Shown here piece by piece: positions 34,509 through 43,188 of a stretch of DNA of 64,000 nt. Source of the DNA: Desulfovibrio sp. (GTDB lineage Bacteria; Desulfobacterota; Desulfovibrionia; Desulfovibrionales; Desulfovibrionaceae); assembly GCA_024699605.1 (NCBI GenBank), contig JAILPJ010000087.1, positions 1 to 64,000 on the forward strand, read 5' to 3'. The position numbers and the translations under genes were made by a program. The notes beneath the pieces are model-generated. The model worked only from the letters and a program-made list of their open reading frames with translations, did not search any database and was not told the DNA's origin. Positions within the stretch are counted from its first letter, which is position 1. Every line of letters begins with the position of its first letter.

Positions 34509-35018
34509 ATGAGTGAAAATCCCGTTGTCCTGCTTGAAACAAGCTCCGGCGACATTCTTGTCGAGCTTTTTCCCGACAAAGCCCCTAAAACGGTGGAAAA
34601 TTTTTTACGCTATGTTGACTCGGGCTTTTACAGTAATACCATTTTTCACCGTGTGATTTCTGGCTTTATGATTCAGGGCGGCGGTCTCGACGCACGCATG
34701 AACGAAAAGCCCACCCAAGCTCCCATCACCAATGAAGCCGACAATGGACTGAAGAATGAACGCGGCACCATTGCCATGGCCAGGACCATGGATCCGCACA
34801 GTGCTTCTGCCCAGTTTTTCATCAATTTGGTGGATAATGATTTTCTCAACCATCGTGAACCCAGTCCCGAAGGCTGGGGCTACTGTGTTTTTGGTCGTGT
34901 GACTGAAGGCATGGATGTGGTGGATAAAATAGCCAAGGGAAAAACCAAAAGTGTCAACATGTATGACGATGTGCCTGTGGACATGGTCTTGATCACCGGT
35001 GCCAGCCGTTTTGCCTAA
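34509..35018 (+). CDS. Cyclophilin-type peptidyl-prolyl cis-trans isomerase
   Basis: A 169-residue cytosolic cyclophilin (no signal peptide), assisting proline isomerisation in folding. Core motifs: [30 protein letters not shown] and [19 protein letters not shown]. The catalytic Arg is in FHRV. ATGATG occurs at the start; the second ATG is 6 nt after AAGGAG and is preferred. PpiB is the closest E. coli relative by length. No convincing terminator with a T run was found behind it. Confidence 0.95.
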   Translation: MSENPVVLLETSSGDILVELFPDKAPKTVENFLRYVDSGFYSNTIFHRVISGFMIQGGGLDARMNEKPTQAPITNEADNGLKNERGTIAMARTMDPHSASAQFFINLVDNDFLNHREPSPEGWGYCVFGRVTEGMDVVDKIAKGKTKSVNMYDDVPVDMVLITGASRFA

Positions 35019-35187
35019 GATTTACCCCAGACAGCGAAAGGATTTTCAAAAACCTCAAGATCAACGCAACGATTCGTGCCAAGAAAATGGCGACAGCGTT
35101 TCTTTCCCCCTCATCAAGGGGAGGATACGCTAAAAATGGTTCCTGATAACAACAATGCCATTTTTGCCCAAAACGAAGGAGACTGCC

Positions 35188-35502
35188 ATGAAAAAACTCG
35201 CTCTTTTCTTTTCACTCGCAGCGTTGTACCTGTTCCTCGGCGCTTGCGTCCATAATCATTATGATGACGGTTATTACGGTGACGATAGTTATTACTATAA
35301 TAATAATCATCACCGTCACCACTATCACAGACCTCCCCCACCGCCGCCACATAGACACCACGTTCATGGGCAGCATCCAGGAAAACCACCGCATGCGCAC
35401 CACAGAAAGCCGCCCAACCACTATGACGGGCACCACAATCAGCATCACAACCACAAGCCAAACAACAATCACAAGCGCCAACGCAGACACAATGACTGGT
35501 AA
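35188..35502 (+). CDS. Histidine-rich lipoprotein
   Basis: 104 residues. A typical lipoprotein signal peptide ends in LFLGAC (Cys 20). The mature 85 residues contain 23 histidines, with clusters of HH and HxH, an Asp/Tyr-rich start, runs of Asn, and a Pro6 stretch. Such composition suggests binding of nickel, zinc or copper ions at the periplasmic face of a membrane, but no family is recognised. AAGGAG lies 8 nt before the ATG. The gene is alone between the cyclophilin gene and a bidirectional terminator. Base order is dominated by CAC/CAT codons, so the opposite strand gives long but spurious ORFs. Confidence 0.85.
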   Translation: MKKLALFFSLAALYLFLGACVHNHYDDGYYGDDSYYYNNNHHRHHYHRPPPPPPHRHHVHGQHPGKPPHAHHRKPPNHYDGHHNQHHNHKPNNNHKRQRRHNDW

Positions 35503-35646
35503 ACCGAAGAGCCCCATCTCGCAACTTTGCTTGTGAAGATCAAAGCTCTTGCAGTAAGCAAAGCACAGCGGGGAGGGAGGCCCGTAAGGCCCCATCCCTT
35601 CAGATAAAATGCTCTTTTGTCATCCAGGTCTCTTTGGAGTGACACA

Positions 35647-35682
35647 AGCAAAAGCGGATCAACTGAGTGATCCGCTTTTGCT
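35647..35682. terminator. Bidirectional terminator between the His-rich lipoprotein and flhA
   Basis: A perfect 15-bp stem (35647-35661 with 35668-35682) and 6-nt loop, with A-rich left and T-rich right arm ends, lies between two converging genes. It can serve both the lipoprotein transcript and the flhBA transcript. Confidence 0.75.
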
Positions 35683-35792
35683 TTCCTTCAAGAAGATCCA
35701 TAGATCGCACACATCAAAAAAACTATGACCCCATGCGTTGTGCACTTGCGGAGAGAAAGGCTTCCATTTCGCGTAATAAGCAGCATGGAGCC

Positions 35793-37901
35793 TTACTCTA
35801 AGCCAATGCCTCCCACAGATTGCAGACGCACATCAGAGGGGATTTCCGCCTGCGAAATCACGGGCACAGTGGGCAGGAAACGCGTCACAAGCTGGGCCAG
35901 ATGGGGTCGAATCATGGGCGTGGTCAAAACAACAGGCTGACCATCAGTAGATACGGCTTTTTCCACAGCTGCGCTGATATTCTGCACCAGTCTCTGAGCC
36001 GTAACAGGATTGAGGGAAAGGAATGCTCCGCCGTTTTCTGTCTGACGAATGCCCTCCTGTACCTTTCGTTCAGCGTTGCCGTTTAAGGTCAGGACAGGCA
36101 AAGCGCCTGAGCTATCCAGATACGGCCGCACAATGGATCTGGCCAGCTTTTCACGCACATATTCCGTAAGCATTTCCGGTGATTTAACCATGGGCGCATA
36201 GTCCCCAAGCGTCTCGGTGATCGTCAGCATATCACGGATGCAGACATTCTCACGCACCAGCATCTGCAAAACTTTTTGGACTGCGCCCAGCGTAATCAGA
36301 TTGGGCACAAGATCTTCAACAGCCTTGGGCGAACTCTGAGCCAGTGTGTCCAGAAGTCCCTGAACGGCCTGCCGATCCAGAAAGTCAGCTAAATGTCTAC
36401 GAAAAACTTCCGTCAAATGCGTAGCAATCACTGTTGCCGGGTCAACTACGGTATAGCCCGCCATCATCGCCTCTTCACGCTGCGCTGCCGGAATCCAGAT
36501 GGCTGGCAGATTAAAGGCAGGCTCTCGGGTTTCCACGCCATTGATTTTGGTCGTCACATTACCAGGATTCATGGCTAGAAAATGATCCACCAGAATCTCA
36601 GCTGAAGCCACCTGATTGCCTTTGATCAGCAGCGAGTATTGGCCGGGCTTAAGCTGCAGATTATCGCGCAAATGCAGAGAGGGAATAATCACTCCCATAT
36701 CCAGCACAAATTGCCGCCTGATGGAACGGATACGAGCCAAGAGATTGCCGCTCTGCTCCTCGTCGACCAAGGGAATCAATCCATACCCCACTTCAAGCTC
36801 TAGGGTATCAAGAGGCAGAAGAGCCTGAACATCCTCTGGGGTATCCGGCGTACCTGAGGTCTTGGCTGCCCCCTTGCTCGACTTGCCACTCTTTCCGTCC
36901 TTGGCGTTTTCTTCCTCCTCTTCATCAGGTGAAAGGCGGCTGCCCACATAAATCATGGCAGCCAGGACGAGGAAGGGAATGGTCGGTAAGCCAGGAATCA
37001 GGGAAAACAGCACAAGAATACCAGACACAAGCTTTAGCGCTTTGCTGTTGAAGGTCAGCTGGGCCATGAATTCTTCGCCCATCTTGGCTTCCGAAGCCGC
37101 GCGAGAGACCAGAAGACCCGTGGCCGTTGAAATAATAATCGAAGGGATGGTCGAAACAAGACCATCACCGATGGTCAAAAGCGAATAGGTGGTCAGAGCG
37201 GTTTCCCACTCCATGCCCTTTTGCACAACGCCAATGATGATACCGCCGATAATATTGATCATAGTGATCATCATACCGGCTTTGACGTCACCTGAAACAA
37301 ATTTACAAGCACCATCCATGGCACCGTAGAAATCGGCTTCTTTACGCAGGGCATGGCGGCGTGCCGTAGCCTCATCCTCGTCGATCAGGCCGGCATTGAG
37401 GTCGGCTTCAATGGCCATCTGTTTGCCTGGCATGGCATCAAGGGTAAAACGGGCTGCCACTTCGGCGATACGCGTGGTACCAGCGGTGATGACGACCTTG
37501 TTCAACGTGAACATGATCATGAAGATAACCGCACCAACCACATAACTGCCACCAACCACAAATTCGCCAAAGGAACGGATAATATTGCCCGCAGCGTCAA
37601 TGCCCATATCACCGTTGAGCAGAATCAGACGCGTTGAAGCGACGTTCAATGCCAGACGCAGTAAGGTCGTGACCAAGAGCAAGGAGGGAAAAATCGTAAA
37701 TTCAAGGGGGGAATTCATGAACATGGTCATGATCAGCACGAGCATAGAAATAGAAATGCTGACGCAGAGCATGATGTCCATAAAGAAGGTTGGGAGAGGC
37801 ACCAGCATGACAAAAAGAATGGTCACCACACCGATGGCCAAAAAGACTTCCCCGTATTTGGAAAAGCGGGAATAATCAATATTAGGAAGAACCGATGCCA
37901 T
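35793..37901 (-). CDS. flhA: Flagellar biosynthesis protein FlhA
   Basis: The 702-residue export-gate protein of the flagellar type III secretion system. Eight N-terminal membrane segments (to about 325) include the family signature LLRLALNVASTRLIL and AARFTLDAMPGKQMAIEADLNAG. An acidic, Lys/Ser-rich linker (about 328-360) leads to the cytosolic domain (about 365-702) that docks substrate-chaperone complexes. flhB is 16 nt upstream, so both form an operon. GAGG precedes the ATG. Confidence 0.98.
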   Translation of the reverse strand: MASVLPNIDYSRFSKYGEVFLAIGVVTILFVMLVPLPTFFMDIMLCVSISISMLVLIMTMFMNSPLEFTIFPSLLLVTTLLRLALNVASTRLILLNGDMGIDAAGNIIRSFGEFVVGGSYVVGAVIFMIMFTLNKVVITAGTTRIAEVAARFTLDAMPGKQMAIEADLNAGLIDEDEATARRHALRKEADFYGAMDGACKFVSGDVKAGMMITMINIIGGIIIGVVQKGMEWETALTTYSLLTIGDGLVSTIPSIIISTATGLLVSRAASEAKMGEEFMAQLTFNSKALKLVSGILVLFSLIPGLPTIPFLVLAAMIYVGSRLSPDEEEEENAKDGKSGKSSKGAAKTSGTPDTPEDVQALLPLDTLELEVGYGLIPLVDEEQSGNLLARIRSIRRQFVLDMGVIIPSLHLRDNLQLKPGQYSLLIKGNQVASAEILVDHFLAMNPGNVTTKINGVETREPAFNLPAIWIPAAQREEAMMAGYTVVDPATVIATHLTEVFRRHLADFLDRQAVQGLLDTLAQSSPKAVEDLVPNLITLGAVQKVLQMLVRENVCIRDMLTITETLGDYAPMVKSPEMLTEYVREKLARSIVRPYLDSSGALPVLTLNGNAERKVQEGIRQTENGGAFLSLNPVTAQRLVQNISAAVEKAVSTDGQPVVLTTPMIRPHLAQLVTRFLPTVPVISQAEIPSDVRLQSVGGIGLE

Positions 37902-37917
37902 CCTCGTACCTCAAATC

Positions 37918-39003
37918 TTATTGTGCCGGCTTCTGGGCTCGGGGCTTGAGACGCCAGATGCTGGCCAGTATGGCTGCAACAGCCTTATAAAGCTCTTCTG
38001 GTATCATATCGCCTATCTCGCAAGCCTTAAAAAGAGCGCGCGCCAACGGAACATTTTCCCTAATCGGCACACGGTGCTCACGGGCAATTTCCTTGATTTT
38101 TTCCGCAATACGTCCCGCCCCTTTGGCAACAACAATGGGTGCTGGCGCTTCAGCGGTATTGTAGGAAAGGGCGACAGCTATGTGAGTAGGGTTGGTGACC
38201 ACAACATCCGCCTTGGGAACCTGCTTCATCATCCGCTTCATGGCAATGGCCATCATTTTCTGGCGGATCTTGCTTTTCACCTTAGGATCGCCTTCAGCCT
38301 GCTTTCTTTCGTCCTTGACTTCATCCTTGGTCATTTTCATGCTTTCGTTGTAGGCAAAACGTGACTGCCAGACATCAAAAGCCGCAATCAGCAAAATTGG
38401 CACCAGAGCATATTTTACCAGGCGGAAAGCAACATCAAGCATATAAATGGCAATGGCTTCGGGGGTCTCATAGTAAAGATCCAAAAAATGATCTTTTTCG
38501 TCATACAGCACAATTGCCGGAACAATCGACAGAGCAAGGCAAAACAAAAGACTTTTGAGGATGCGCAGAACAGTCTGCGGGGAAATCAAAAGCCGCTTGA
38601 GCCCGCGCATCAGGTTGAATTTGTTCCATTGTGGCTTGAAGATCTTGGGTGACCAAAGCTTGCCCACCTGCAGGCGCTGCGCAATGATGGACAAAATGGC
38701 CAAAAAAACGACAATGGGCAAAATCATGTAGGCTATGCGCAAGCTGAGCTCTATGGACAGGGTATAGATGCTTTGCACCGAAACGTCAAAAACACGAGAA
38801 CAGTCAAGAAATCGGCGAAAGAGTTCTTGCAAGGCCCCATAAACGGAATCCAGCCAAAGAGTCAGAATAATCAACCCGCCAGTCAAGCTGACTGCTTTGC
38901 CCAGTTCGGCACTCTTGGGCACATTCCCTTTTTCACGCTGCTTTCTGACACGCTTGGGAGTCGCTTTTTCCGTTCTACTGGGGTCTTGCTGTTCGCCGAA
39001 CAT
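37918..39003 (-). CDS. flhB: Flagellar biosynthesis protein FlhB
   Basis: The 361-residue specificity switch of the flagellar export apparatus. Four membrane helices (about 30-215) are followed by the cytosolic domain with the autocleavage motif NPTH (in VVTNPTHIAVALSY) and the ENVPLARALF region. The N-terminus shows EKATPKRVRKQREKGNVPKS, as in the family. It is followed by flhA. The C-terminal tail after the cleavage site is of normal length. Confidence 0.98.
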   Translation of the reverse strand: MFGEQQDPSRTEKATPKRVRKQREKGNVPKSAELGKAVSLTGGLIILTLWLDSVYGALQELFRRFLDCSRVFDVSVQSIYTLSIELSLRIAYMILPIVVFLAILSIIAQRLQVGKLWSPKIFKPQWNKFNLMRGLKRLLISPQTVLRILKSLLFCLALSIVPAIVLYDEKDHFLDLYYETPEAIAIYMLDVAFRLVKYALVPILLIAAFDVWQSRFAYNESMKMTKDEVKDERKQAEGDPKVKSKIRQKMMAIAMKRMMKQVPKADVVVTNPTHIAVALSYNTAEAPAPIVVAKGAGRIAEKIKEIAREHRVPIRENVPLARALFKACEIGDMIPEELYKAVAAILASIWRLKPRAQKPAQ

Positions 39004-39096
39004 TGCCTTACATCCTGCTTTCTTGGCACTTTTTTACTCTTTCAAGCAAAAACTATACCCATCTCTGCCAGCCAGCACAAGGGAGAAGACCCAAAC

Positions 39097-39130
39097 AAAA
39101 AAGGACGGCTCGTTTGAACCGTCCTTTTTT
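39097..39130 (-). terminator. Intrinsic terminator after flgE
   Basis: A perfect 12-bp stem (39097-39108 with 39119-39130) and 10-nt loop, with six A/T at the ends, lies 17 nt beyond the flgE stop and ahead of flhB. It is symmetric, but only minus-strand genes flank it, so it probably makes flgE a separate transcript from flhBA. Confidence 0.85.
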
Positions 39131-39146
39131 GCCATGTTACGAAGAG

Positions 39147-40952
39147 CTATCGCTTCATGCCAATGACTGTTTCCAGCATGGTATCTGTGGTTGTGATACT
39201 CTTGGAATTGGCCTGGAATCCACGTTGCGTGGAAATCATGTGCACAAATTCGCGGCTCATATCCACATTGGAGTTTTCAATATAGTAGGAGTTGATCTCA
39301 CCAAAGGTGCCTGTTCCAGCCACTCCTTCCACTGCCGTTCCGCTCTCATGCGTAGGACTGTAGAGATTGCCACCCTCACGATGCAGCCCCTGCAGATTGT
39401 GAAAATCATACATAGCGATCTGATACAGCGGAATATTTTCACCATTATTGTAATAGCCGTAAACCACACCACTCTTATCAACGGTGTAATTGCTAAGCAC
39501 ACCAGCAGGATAGCCATTATCCTGAATATCTGTCATAAAAGTTGCGCCATTACAGGCCGTAGCATTTGAGTCTCTGATAGCTCCATCAATCTTTGCAATA
39601 TTTTCATAGTTGACAACACCACCATCTACTGCTAAATCTGCCAGTGTTGTTGTCGATGTATAAGAACTTGTTTCATCGTTCTTATTATCATTTGTCCAAT
39701 GCACTGTCCCAGAACTTAAACCAAGATCTAATTCTACAATGGCATCCTTTGCTCCATATTCAGAGATACTATTTGCTAAAGGATTTCCAGTAAAATTTGC
39801 CACAAAAACTGGAAGTCCATTATTTGAAAATTTAGTTGGAACCCAAGAAGATGGTTCATCAGGATCAATATTAATCTTAGTTGAGTGTGATGCTTCATCA
39901 TCTTCTGTATACAAAGGATTATTTTGTCCGTAAGTATAAGCACTTTGCGAAACCAGTTGACCAGAAGCGTCAAAAATCATTACACCATCCATTAATACGC
40001 CGCACTTCTTTGCGCTACTCTTTGGATCAGCTTCATTATAAAATGATGTGGCATCACTCACAACACCAGTTTCTGGATCATATGTTCCACCATAGGTCCT
40101 TTTATCTTCAGATGGATCGACTGTTACAAGATATTCATACATCGTATAGCCAGCTGGTAATCCTTCAACATTATATATTGCATTTCCATTACTATCAATT
40201 TTTGTACTCTTAACCTTATCCATATACACAGTTACATTATGAGACTTTCCACCTTCATCATAAACTGCAATAGTATTTTGAGTGGCATAAGCATCATCAG
40301 AGATAGGAGGGGTAGCAGAGCCATCCCATGTATCAAAAAGCGCTGTCAATGGAGAGGTATCACTCTGAGTAATATCATAGTGATCATCATTAATCAAGTT
40401 GTCAGCTACAGTAACGTTTGTTGTTCTTTCAGGTGGAATATTCCACTTATCAAGAACAATATCAGTGACGGAGCCAGTACGTCGAAACTCTGCAGCCTCA
40501 TTGGAAAGCGTCACTGTCGAACTCGCCAGGGTTACCTTCTTCGTCTGCGTTGTCCGCCAGCCTTGCAAAATCATCCCATTGGGATTGATCAGCTGCCGAT
40601 CTTCATCGAAATAAAAGTCTCCGGCACGTGTATAATAATCAGTATTATTGGCGTCGTTGTGAACCTTAAAGAAGCCATTGCCGTTGATAGCCAGGTCTGT
40701 GGCTGAATTGGTGTTTTCAAAACCACCCTGGGAGAAATCACCGATGAGAGCGCAGATACCAACGCCCTTACCAACCTGATCGGCACCGCTTGTTGTTCCG
40801 TAGTCAGTATAGATGAAGTCGGAAAAATCAGCGCGCTGAGCCTTAAAACCAATGGTACTGACATTGGCAAGGTTGTTGCCGATGACGTTCATCTTTTCAC
40901 CATGGGTCATCAAACCGGAAACGCTGGTCCACATATTGGCTGAAAGACTCAT
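39147..40952 (-). CDS. flgE: Flagellar hook protein FlgE
   Basis: 601 residues. The conserved N-terminal D0 region (MWTSVSGLMTHGEKMNVIGNNLANVSTIGFK) and C-terminal helix (NVDMSREFVHMISTQRGFQANSKSI in two parts) are those of the hook subunit. The central 400 residues are long and variable. GGAGGAAAAT precedes ATG 40952; a longer ORF start is not family-like. The part from about 39560 to 40480 is visibly richer in A+T than both ends and the neighbouring genes, suggesting an exchanged or fast-evolving surface domain. The hook gene is followed by a terminator. Confidence 0.95.
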   Translation of the reverse strand: MSLSANMWTSVSGLMTHGEKMNVIGNNLANVSTIGFKAQRADFSDFIYTDYGTTSGADQVGKGVGICALIGDFSQGGFENTNSATDLAINGNGFFKVHNDANNTDYYTRAGDFYFDEDRQLINPNGMILQGWRTTQTKKVTLASSTVTLSNEAAEFRRTGSVTDIVLDKWNIPPERTTNVTVADNLINDDHYDITQSDTSPLTALFDTWDGSATPPISDDAYATQNTIAVYDEGGKSHNVTVYMDKVKSTKIDSNGNAIYNVEGLPAGYTMYEYLVTVDPSEDKRTYGGTYDPETGVVSDATSFYNEADPKSSAKKCGVLMDGVMIFDASGQLVSQSAYTYGQNNPLYTEDDEASHSTKINIDPDEPSSWVPTKFSNNGLPVFVANFTGNPLANSISEYGAKDAIVELDLGLSSGTVHWTNDNKNDETSSYTSTTTLADLAVDGGVVNYENIAKIDGAIRDSNATACNGATFMTDIQDNGYPAGVLSNYTVDKSGVVYGYYNNGENIPLYQIAMYDFHNLQGLHREGGNLYSPTHESGTAVEGVAGTGTFGEINSYYIENSNVDMSREFVHMISTQRGFQANSKSITTTDTMLETVIGMKR

Positions 40953-41138
40953 ATTTTCCTCCGACGTTCCAACTTCATTGTTTGGACTCACTCCTGCGGA
41001 AAAAGCTTCCCAGTGGAGTTTGGCCTGCACAGATACTTCAAACTTCGTACCAAATAGCTTGTCGGAGAGAAAAACCAATTATTTCAGGTGGTTAAGCTAA
41101 CGTTCGAGGAGGCGAAAAGGAGGAAAAAAAGGCAGGAT

Positions 41139-41651
41139 TTACAGGGAGGAGAAAAACTTTCCCTGATTTACGCGTTGACGGCAAAGCCGCAAAAAGGCGG
41201 GAAGGTCTACATACGGGCCGAGCTCTTTTTCAGAAAAAAGCACAAAACCGTGGGCCAAGAGGGCTTCAGCCCAAAGACCGTGACCAGGGATGAGGGTGCG
41301 TGTGAAATGGCCATCGTAAATCTGGCCAAAACCACAGGAGGGAGAATGGCTTTTGAGCAGCGCAAAGCCCGCGCCAAAGGCCAGGCTCTGCGCAAAAGCT
41401 TTTTGCGCGCCAAGGACAAAAGCTTGTGTCAGATCTTGCCCGTCCCGGGCAATAACGCGCTCTCCCAAGCGTTCACAGGGAAGCCTGGGAATAGGGAGTT
41501 CCCCAAGACCTTCAGGACAAAGAGGATGGGCCAATCCCGCTTGAACAAGTTTGGCAGCCAAAGGGAAATAATTGGAGCGTCCATCGTAGCGGCAGGGCAA
41601 TCCAAGCAAACAGGCACTGACGACACAGGAAATCGCCGGTTCTGCCGTCAT
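41139..41651 (-). CDS. DUF523 family protein
   Basis: A 170-residue protein of DUF523, identified by SACLLGLPCRYDG near the N-terminus and SHSPSCGFG in the middle, with further Cys residues; the function is unknown, though the conserved cysteines suggest a metal or iron-sulfur site. It starts at ATG 41651 overlapping the TPR gene stop as ATGA, so the longer version within the TPR gene is less likely. Last gene of the proA-nadD-TPR-DUF523 run. Confidence 0.85.
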   Translation of the reverse strand: MTAEPAISCVVSACLLGLPCRYDGRSNYFPLAAKLVQAGLAHPLCPEGLGELPIPRLPCERLGERVIARDGQDLTQAFVLGAQKAFAQSLAFGAGFALLKSHSPSCGFGQIYDGHFTRTLIPGHGLWAEALLAHGFVLFSEKELGPYVDLPAFLRLCRQRVNQGKFFSSL

Positions 41652-42463
41652 GGCTTGTGCAACTCTTCCCAAAGAGCATGGGCTTCAGAGAGCGAAGGAT
41701 CCTTGTCCAGGGCCTCTTCCAGCATGCCTTTGGCTTCTTCAGGTTTTCCCATCAAAACGTAGAGATGCGCTCTGCGCAAAAGCGTCCTGGGATGCGCCCC
41801 AAAAACATGCAGAGCCTGTTTGATGGCCGCATCGGCTCTTTCATAGTCTTTCAGACGCATCCAAATATCGATGGCTCTACTTGAGGCCTCAGCGAGATCA
41901 GGGTGCCGTTCAAGAAGCGATGCATAAAAATTGCCAGCTTCTGCCAAACAACCCGATTCTTCCAAATGCCGTGCGCAAGCGAGCAGCTCTTCCTTCGCTT
42001 CGGGGAACTCGGCGAGCAGGCGCTGAAAAAACGCTTCAGCCAGCAGAATCTGGCCATCCTCAAGATGCTTAAGACCGCTCTGTATAAGAAAGTGCTGTCG
42101 TTGCCGCTGTTCGGCTAATTGAGTTATGGATGCGTGTAATTTGGTCTGCTCTTGGAGAATCTTGGCCATCCCCTCAAGAACAACGGCCAGTTTCGCCTCA
42201 ATACCCAAACGATAGGTAATGGCGTCAAAAACATCCTCTTTGTGCTCAAACAGAATGCTCACGCGCGGATGCTTGGCAAAAGCGTGCAAAAAGCTCTGAA
42301 TTGCCGGTCTCGCTTCTTTCAACACTGACAGAGGGTGCTTGCCGAGTTCTTTCAACGCGGCAATCATGCAGTCAAGGGCTTTATCCAGATGATCCGCCTG
42401 CAGATAGCCCGAAGCCTTATTCAGACCTTCACGAATTTCCCGGGGAAGAAAGGTTCGGCTCAT
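41648..42463 (-). CDS. TPR-repeat protein
   Basis: A 271-residue, all-helical cytosolic protein. Tetratricopeptide-type repeats are clear from about residue 130 to the end (the pattern of paired helices with A at position 8 and 20, such as AEASSRAIDIWMRLKDYERA and MGKPEEAKGMLEEALDKDPS). The N-terminal 120 residues include a further repeat-like ALDCMIAALKELGKHP. No signal peptide. It lies 17 nt downstream of nadD and is coupled to the DUF523 gene. Role unknown. Confidence 0.8.
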   Translation of the reverse strand: MSRTFLPREIREGLNKASGYLQADHLDKALDCMIAALKELGKHPLSVLKEARPAIQSFLHAFAKHPRVSILFEHKEDVFDAITYRLGIEAKLAVVLEGMAKILQEQTKLHASITQLAEQRQRQHFLIQSGLKHLEDGQILLAEAFFQRLLAEFPEAKEELLACARHLEESGCLAEAGNFYASLLERHPDLAEASSRAIDIWMRLKDYERADAAIKQALHVFGAHPRTLLRRAHLYVLMGKPEEAKGMLEEALDKDPSLSEAHALWEELHKP

Positions 42464-42480
42464 AAAAATCGCCTTTTCGC

Positions 42481-43188
42481 TTATGGCCGTACTATTTCCG
42501 ATTGAGAACGCTCTCTACCCCAGATTGTTCTCACCTGTTCTGCTTGCTCTTGCAAAATTTCAAGCACGGAATCCGGCACGAGATAATCAAGAGCTTTCTG
42601 CTCAAGAAAACGTCTGCGAATATCTGTAGCGCTCACCTCAAGCCAAGGAAGCGGTAAATAGGAAATCTTGCCGCCCTCCGGTAAAAGCCAGTGTGGAGCT
42701 CTCCCTGGCAAACTCTGAGCCTTGGGCCAAAAGGCAAAAATGGCCCGCAAGCAGTCTTCCTCGCTAAACGGACCTCTGGGTACTACGAGAAAATGGGCCA
42801 GCGTTGGCAATGCAAGGCCTTTAAACCATGTGGACAACGCCAGGAAGTCGTCGCTGCCAAGAAGGAAAAAAAGTTCAGCCTGGCTTTGCTGCTTGAGCGC
42901 TACGAGGGTGTCCCAGGTATAGGAAAGCGCAGTGCGTTCGCCTTCCAAACGACTCACGCTCAGGTCCGGCAAGTTTGCGGTGCAGGCTTCAAGCAGGCGA
43001 CAGCGCAAGGCAAAAGGCAAAAAACTCTCACTGGCCTTATGCGGTGGTCTGGCACAAGGCACAAGCAAAACCTTGGCGGATTTTGGCGCAAAAGATTCCC
43101 TCGCTTCAATCGCCAAGCGCAAATGACCAATGTGCGGAGGATTGAATGAGCCGCCAAGTACGATCAAGACTTCAGGTCTTGCCGCCAC
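42481..43188 (-). CDS. nadD: Nicotinate-nucleotide adenylyltransferase
   Basis: A 235-residue enzyme forming deamido-NAD from nicotinate mononucleotide and ATP. The nucleotidyltransferase motif GGSFNPPHIGHLRLA is at about 12-26 and the VSATDIRRRF motif (usual SST.IR) near 200. GTG 43188 overlaps the last base of the proA stop (TAGTG), so translation is coupled. Compared with the family the second motif has Ala for the central Ser. Confidence 0.93.
   Translation of the reverse strand: MAARPEVLIVLGGSFNPPHIGHLRLAIEARESFAPKSAKVLLVPCARPPHKASESFLPFALRCRLLEACTANLPDLSVSRLEGERTALSYTWDTLVALKQQSQAELFFLLGSDDFLALSTWFKGLALPTLAHFLVVPRGPFSEEDCLRAIFAFWPKAQSLPGRAPHWLLPEGGKISYLPLPWLEVSATDIRRRFLEQKALDYLVPDSVLEILQEQAEQVRTIWGRERSQSEIVRP

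Noticed and set aside
35104..35122. Small TCCCC/GGGGA hairpin after the cyclophilin gene as terminator
   Set aside because: The stem is short and no T run follows it on the plus strand.
35212..35595. Long minus-strand ORFs opposite the His-rich lipoprotein gene
   Set aside because: They arise from the CAC/CAT codon repeats of the true plus-strand gene (read as GTG/ATG), lack a ribosome site and give Val/Ile-only low-complexity products.
41037..41052. Sigma-54-like promoter (TGGTAC-N5-TTGAA) upstream of flgE
   Set aside because: The GC of the -12 element, which is nearly invariant, is absent; too weak to list as a site.
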